Shown here: piece after piece, positions 6,563-7,719 of the stretch
How positions within the stretch are numbered: the stretch's first letter is position 1
Layout: every line of letters starts with the position of its first letter
From: Atopostipes sp043425375
GTDB taxonomy: Bacteria > Bacillota > Bacilli > Lactobacillales > Carnobacteriaceae_A
Direction: 5' to 3'
Length of the DNA stretch: 7,719 nt
Assembly: GCA_043425375.1 (NCBI GenBank)
Contig: JBHWQC010000128.1
Coordinates: 1-7,719, forward strand
The notes under the pieces: model-generated
What the model was told of the DNA's origin: nothing
The model's database searches: none
What the model saw: the letters and a program-made list of their open reading frames with translations, nothing else
Translations under genes and position numbers: made by a program

Positions 6563-6602
6563 GATATTGACAGTATTCTTATCAACTCATTGCATCAATA
6601 TC
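6563..6602. repeat. Inverted repeat with 8-bp perfect arms
   Basis: GATATTGA (6563-6570) and TCAATATC (6595-6602) are exact reverse complements separated by 24 nt, in non-coding DNA between the terminator and the operon promoter. There is no U-tract on either side, so it is not an obvious terminator. It could be a distal regulator site or chance in AT-rich DNA. Confidence 0.35.
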
Positions 6603-6657
6603 CTGATTCTCTGTTCAACCATGTAACCTACCTATCTTGGATAAGTACCCACATAAT

Positions 6658-6706
6658 AAAAAACCGTGATTATCCTCCTAGAATACAACCAGATTTCAAA
6701 TCACGG
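6658..6706 (-). terminator. Intrinsic terminator downstream of the rlmD remnant (long loop)
   Basis: On the minus strand, CCGTGATT (6699-6706) pairs perfectly with AATCACGG (6664-6671), followed directly by six U (6658-6663). The 8-bp stem and U-tract fit Rho-independent termination of transcripts coming from the rlmD/PH-domain side. The 27-nt loop is unusually long and contains an AGGAGG. It insulates the restriction operon from upstream transcription. Confidence 0.6.
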
Positions 6707-6740
6707 AAAGTGCTTATTTAAACATGTTTCTATACTCTTA

Positions 6741-7019
6741 CTAATCAATCCTTGACATCAATACTACCGTCTCAACGTGCACCGTATGTGGGAATAGGGC
6801 TACAATTTATACGATTTTTAGTTCATCGCCAAAGTCTTTGAGCCGTGTTATATCTTTTGCGAGGAAGTAAGTATTTGTAACTTCGTTATCTTTAGCATTT
6901 TGTTTTGCTGATTCTATTGTAGTCTCGACAATTTCTTTACCAGCAAGAAGTTTCACGCGTGTTGCAAATGGTAATGAGGACATCCCTACTCCGCAGAATA
7001 AGTCAATCATCGACTTCAA
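6741..7019 (-). pseudogene. rlmD: Decayed rlmD (23S rRNA m5U1939 methyltransferase, TrmA/RumA family) fragment
   Basis: One frame reads a SAM-binding Rossmann segment, SMIDLFCGVGMSSLPFA (residues 3-19 from TTG 7019), GKEIVETTIESAKQNAKDN (27-45) and NTYFLAKDI (49-57), as in RlmD (usual pattern DLYCGVGTxSLxLA...GVEIVxxAIxxAKxNA). It then meets TAA at 6807-6809. The same frame continues as IVALFPHTVHVETVVLMSRID to a TAG at 6741, matching the family's C-terminal FPHTxHVETVVLLSR. About 55-65 residues that should lie between, with the DPPR and SCNP catalytic-region motifs, are missing, as are the whole N-terminal TRAM/central domains (a stop lies at 7035-7037). The gene is therefore a non-functional remnant, truncated at the 5' end and internally deleted. 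A functional copy presumably exists elsewhere. Distinction between RlmD and other TrmA-family paralogues is not possible from this piece. Confidence 0.8.
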
Positions 7020-7404
7020 TCGAGTTATTTTTAATTAATAAAGTTTCAATAAATTCGATTTTATCTTTCGGGGATACAATTACGGTATCATAAGTTTTAT
7101 ACTGAATTTCTATTCTATCTAAAGATAGCGCTGGTCCTGCTAATAGTGTTTTTGTAGCTTTTAATTTTTTTATAGTTTTAATATCTATTGTACTTTTAAA
7201 AGGCCCTGATCTGACTATAAGCGCTTCATCGTCAATTCTATAACTAGTCCCAAACCATATCCATAATAGCAGTGCATTGTTTAATATTCCGACAATATAC
7301 ACCACTATATTTTGTTCAGTTATCATTATAAAAAACATTAAAATGATTACTCCCCAAATAAGTACAGAAAGCCAAACATCTTTTTTAGATTTAAAATTCA
7401 ACAC
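7003..7404 (-). CDS. Two-TM membrane protein with bacterial PH domain (PF06713/bPH_4-like)
   Basis: 133 aa. Two hydrophobic helices come first (about residues 11-28 and 33-51, with a very short loop), so both termini should be cytosolic. A small beta-rich PH-like domain follows: SYRIDDEALIVRSGPFKSTIDIKTIKKLKAT (54-84), PALSLDRIEIQY (91-102) and VIVSPKDKIEFIETL (108-122). The RSGP, PALSLDRI and SPKD motifs are typical of the Bacillus-type bPH_4 family, whose cellular function is unknown. GGAGG (7409-7413) precedes both GTG 7404 (4 nt) and TTG 7401 (7 nt); spacing slightly favours TTG, giving a product one residue shorter. Its last codons overlap the start of the rlmD remnant by 17 nt, suggesting that its 3' end was fused onto decaying rlmD DNA. 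It is not expected to be part of the restriction system. Confidence 0.82.
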   Translation of the reverse strand: MLNFKSKKDVWLSVLIWGVIILMFFIMITEQNIVVYIVGILNNALLLWIWFGTSYRIDDEALIVRSGPFKSTIDIKTIKKLKATKTLLAGPALSLDRIEIQYKTYDTVIVSPKDKIEFIETLLIKNNSIEVDD

Positions 7405-7461
7405 TTCACCTCCAATATAATGAATGAAAGACGATATAATATTAATAGTTTACCACTTGTA

Positions 7462-7489
7462 ATTATAATGATACCGCTATTTATATAAA
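7462..7489 (-). promoter_or_regulatory. Possible promoter of the PH-domain gene
   Basis: TATAAT (7462-7467) on the minus strand with a weak -35, TTTATA (7484-7489), 16 nt upstream. The region is very AT-rich, so the match could be chance. It lies just downstream of a terminator, where a new promoter would be expected. Confidence 0.3.
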
Positions 7490-7499
7490 ATTTACGGAC

Positions 7500-7524
7500 A
7501 AAAAAGCCCCGATTATTATCTGGG
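7500..7524 (-). terminator. Intrinsic terminator after the zinc-ribbon gene
   Basis: On the minus strand, CCC-A-GAT, a 4-nt loop (AATA), then ATC-G-GGG lead to C and six U (7500-7505). The stem is six pairs with one internal mismatch. It lies 35 nt after the stop of the right-edge gene and would end that transcript before the PH-domain gene. Confidence 0.6.
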
Positions 7525-7558
7525 TTTAAGACATCTACTTAAATGTTTCTAAATCATT

Positions 7559-7719
7559 TTATTCTTTTCCACATTCATAACAGCGTTTATCTTTATCATT
7601 ATCTCCATACATACGTAACTCTTTCTCTACTCCACAGCTGTTACAAATATCAAAGTATATTTGAGGAAGTATACCCTCTTCAGCTAATGGAACCCACATC
7701 GTTTCATACAAAGACTTTG
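7559..7719 (-). CDS. Zinc-ribbon protein, C-terminal part (cut by right edge)
   Basis: The last 52 codons of a frame entering from the right edge end at TAA 7559-7561. Seen: a short segment WVPLAEEGILPQIYFDI, then CNSC (residues 25-28 of the visible part) and CYEC (46-49), a C-x2-C ... C-x2-C pattern with 17 residues between, fitting a treble-clef or zinc-ribbon metal site. An ATG at 7699 is in frame but has no ribosome binding site, so the true start is probably outside the window. A terminator follows. I do not recognise the family; the zinc-binding call rests only on the cysteine spacing. Confidence 0.6.
   Translation of the reverse strand, partial: KSLYETMWVPLAEEGILPQIYFDICNSCGVEKELRMYGDNDKDKRCYECGKE

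Noticed and set aside
6521..6721. Plus-strand 66-codon open frame in the spacer
   Set aside because: Crosses the terminator stem and the inverted repeat, has no ribosome binding site and no recognisable motif.
6750..6762. TTGACATCAA near-palindrome as another XRE site
   Set aside because: Arms are only 4 bp and it lies in the rlmD remnant's coding sequence; probably chance.

Overview
The window looks like low-GC Bacillota (Bacillales/Lactobacillales type) DNA. It is AT-rich, has strong AGGAGG-type ribosome binding sites, uses GTG/TTG starts, has U-tract terminators, and carries a Bacillus-type bacterial PH-domain protein beside an rlmD (TrmA/RumA family) remnant. Genus cannot be told from the sequence. 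Every supported gene is on the minus strand, so transcription runs from high to low coordinates. No RNA gene, CRISPR array or insertion sequence was seen.

Right flank (about 6600-7719), in transcription order: the C-terminal end of a zinc-ribbon protein running off the right edge and its terminator; a complete two-TM membrane PH-domain protein (133 aa); a decayed piece of the 23S rRNA methyltransferase gene rlmD, with its 5' part missing, an in-frame stop and an internal deletion, but its C-terminus still recognisable; then an intrinsic terminator with an unusually long loop. About 150 nt of apparently non-coding DNA containing an 8-bp inverted repeat separates this from the next unit.

Restriction-modification-like operon (6508 down to 1, continuing off the left edge): a near-consensus sigma-A promoter, whose -35 overlaps a perfect palindrome (likely operator), drives an XRE-family regulator. 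It is followed by (i) a collapsed remnant of a type I hsdM gene, (ii) a 309-aa MTase-like 'subunit M' protein with FTP and GEAPY motifs but no visible NPPY, (iii) a 1085-aa fusion of GIY-YIG nuclease (T5orf172-like), SF2 helicase, coiled coil and the N-terminal half of an Eco57I-like adenine methyltransferase, (iv) a 363-aa protein that begins at the NPPY motif and supplies the rest of that methyltransferase, and (v) the start of a NucS-like PD-(D/E)XK nuclease cut by the left edge. The three complete genes (ii)-(iv) are spaced by 2 nt or overlap by 4 nt, and the gap to (v) is 21 nt.

Inference: genes (ii)-(v) form one defence system in which a helicase-nuclease polypeptide and a trans-completed methyltransferase work together, probably modifying adenine and cutting unmodified DNA, under control of the XRE protein. 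Similar components are annotated in many genomes as 'Eco57I methylase domain' and 'GIY-YIG nuclease' proteins. The combination of a split MTase, a second MTase-like subunit and two different nuclease folds is the part most worth study. The locus also shows repeated gene decay (hsdM and rlmD remnants), as expected of a defence-gene turnover spot.
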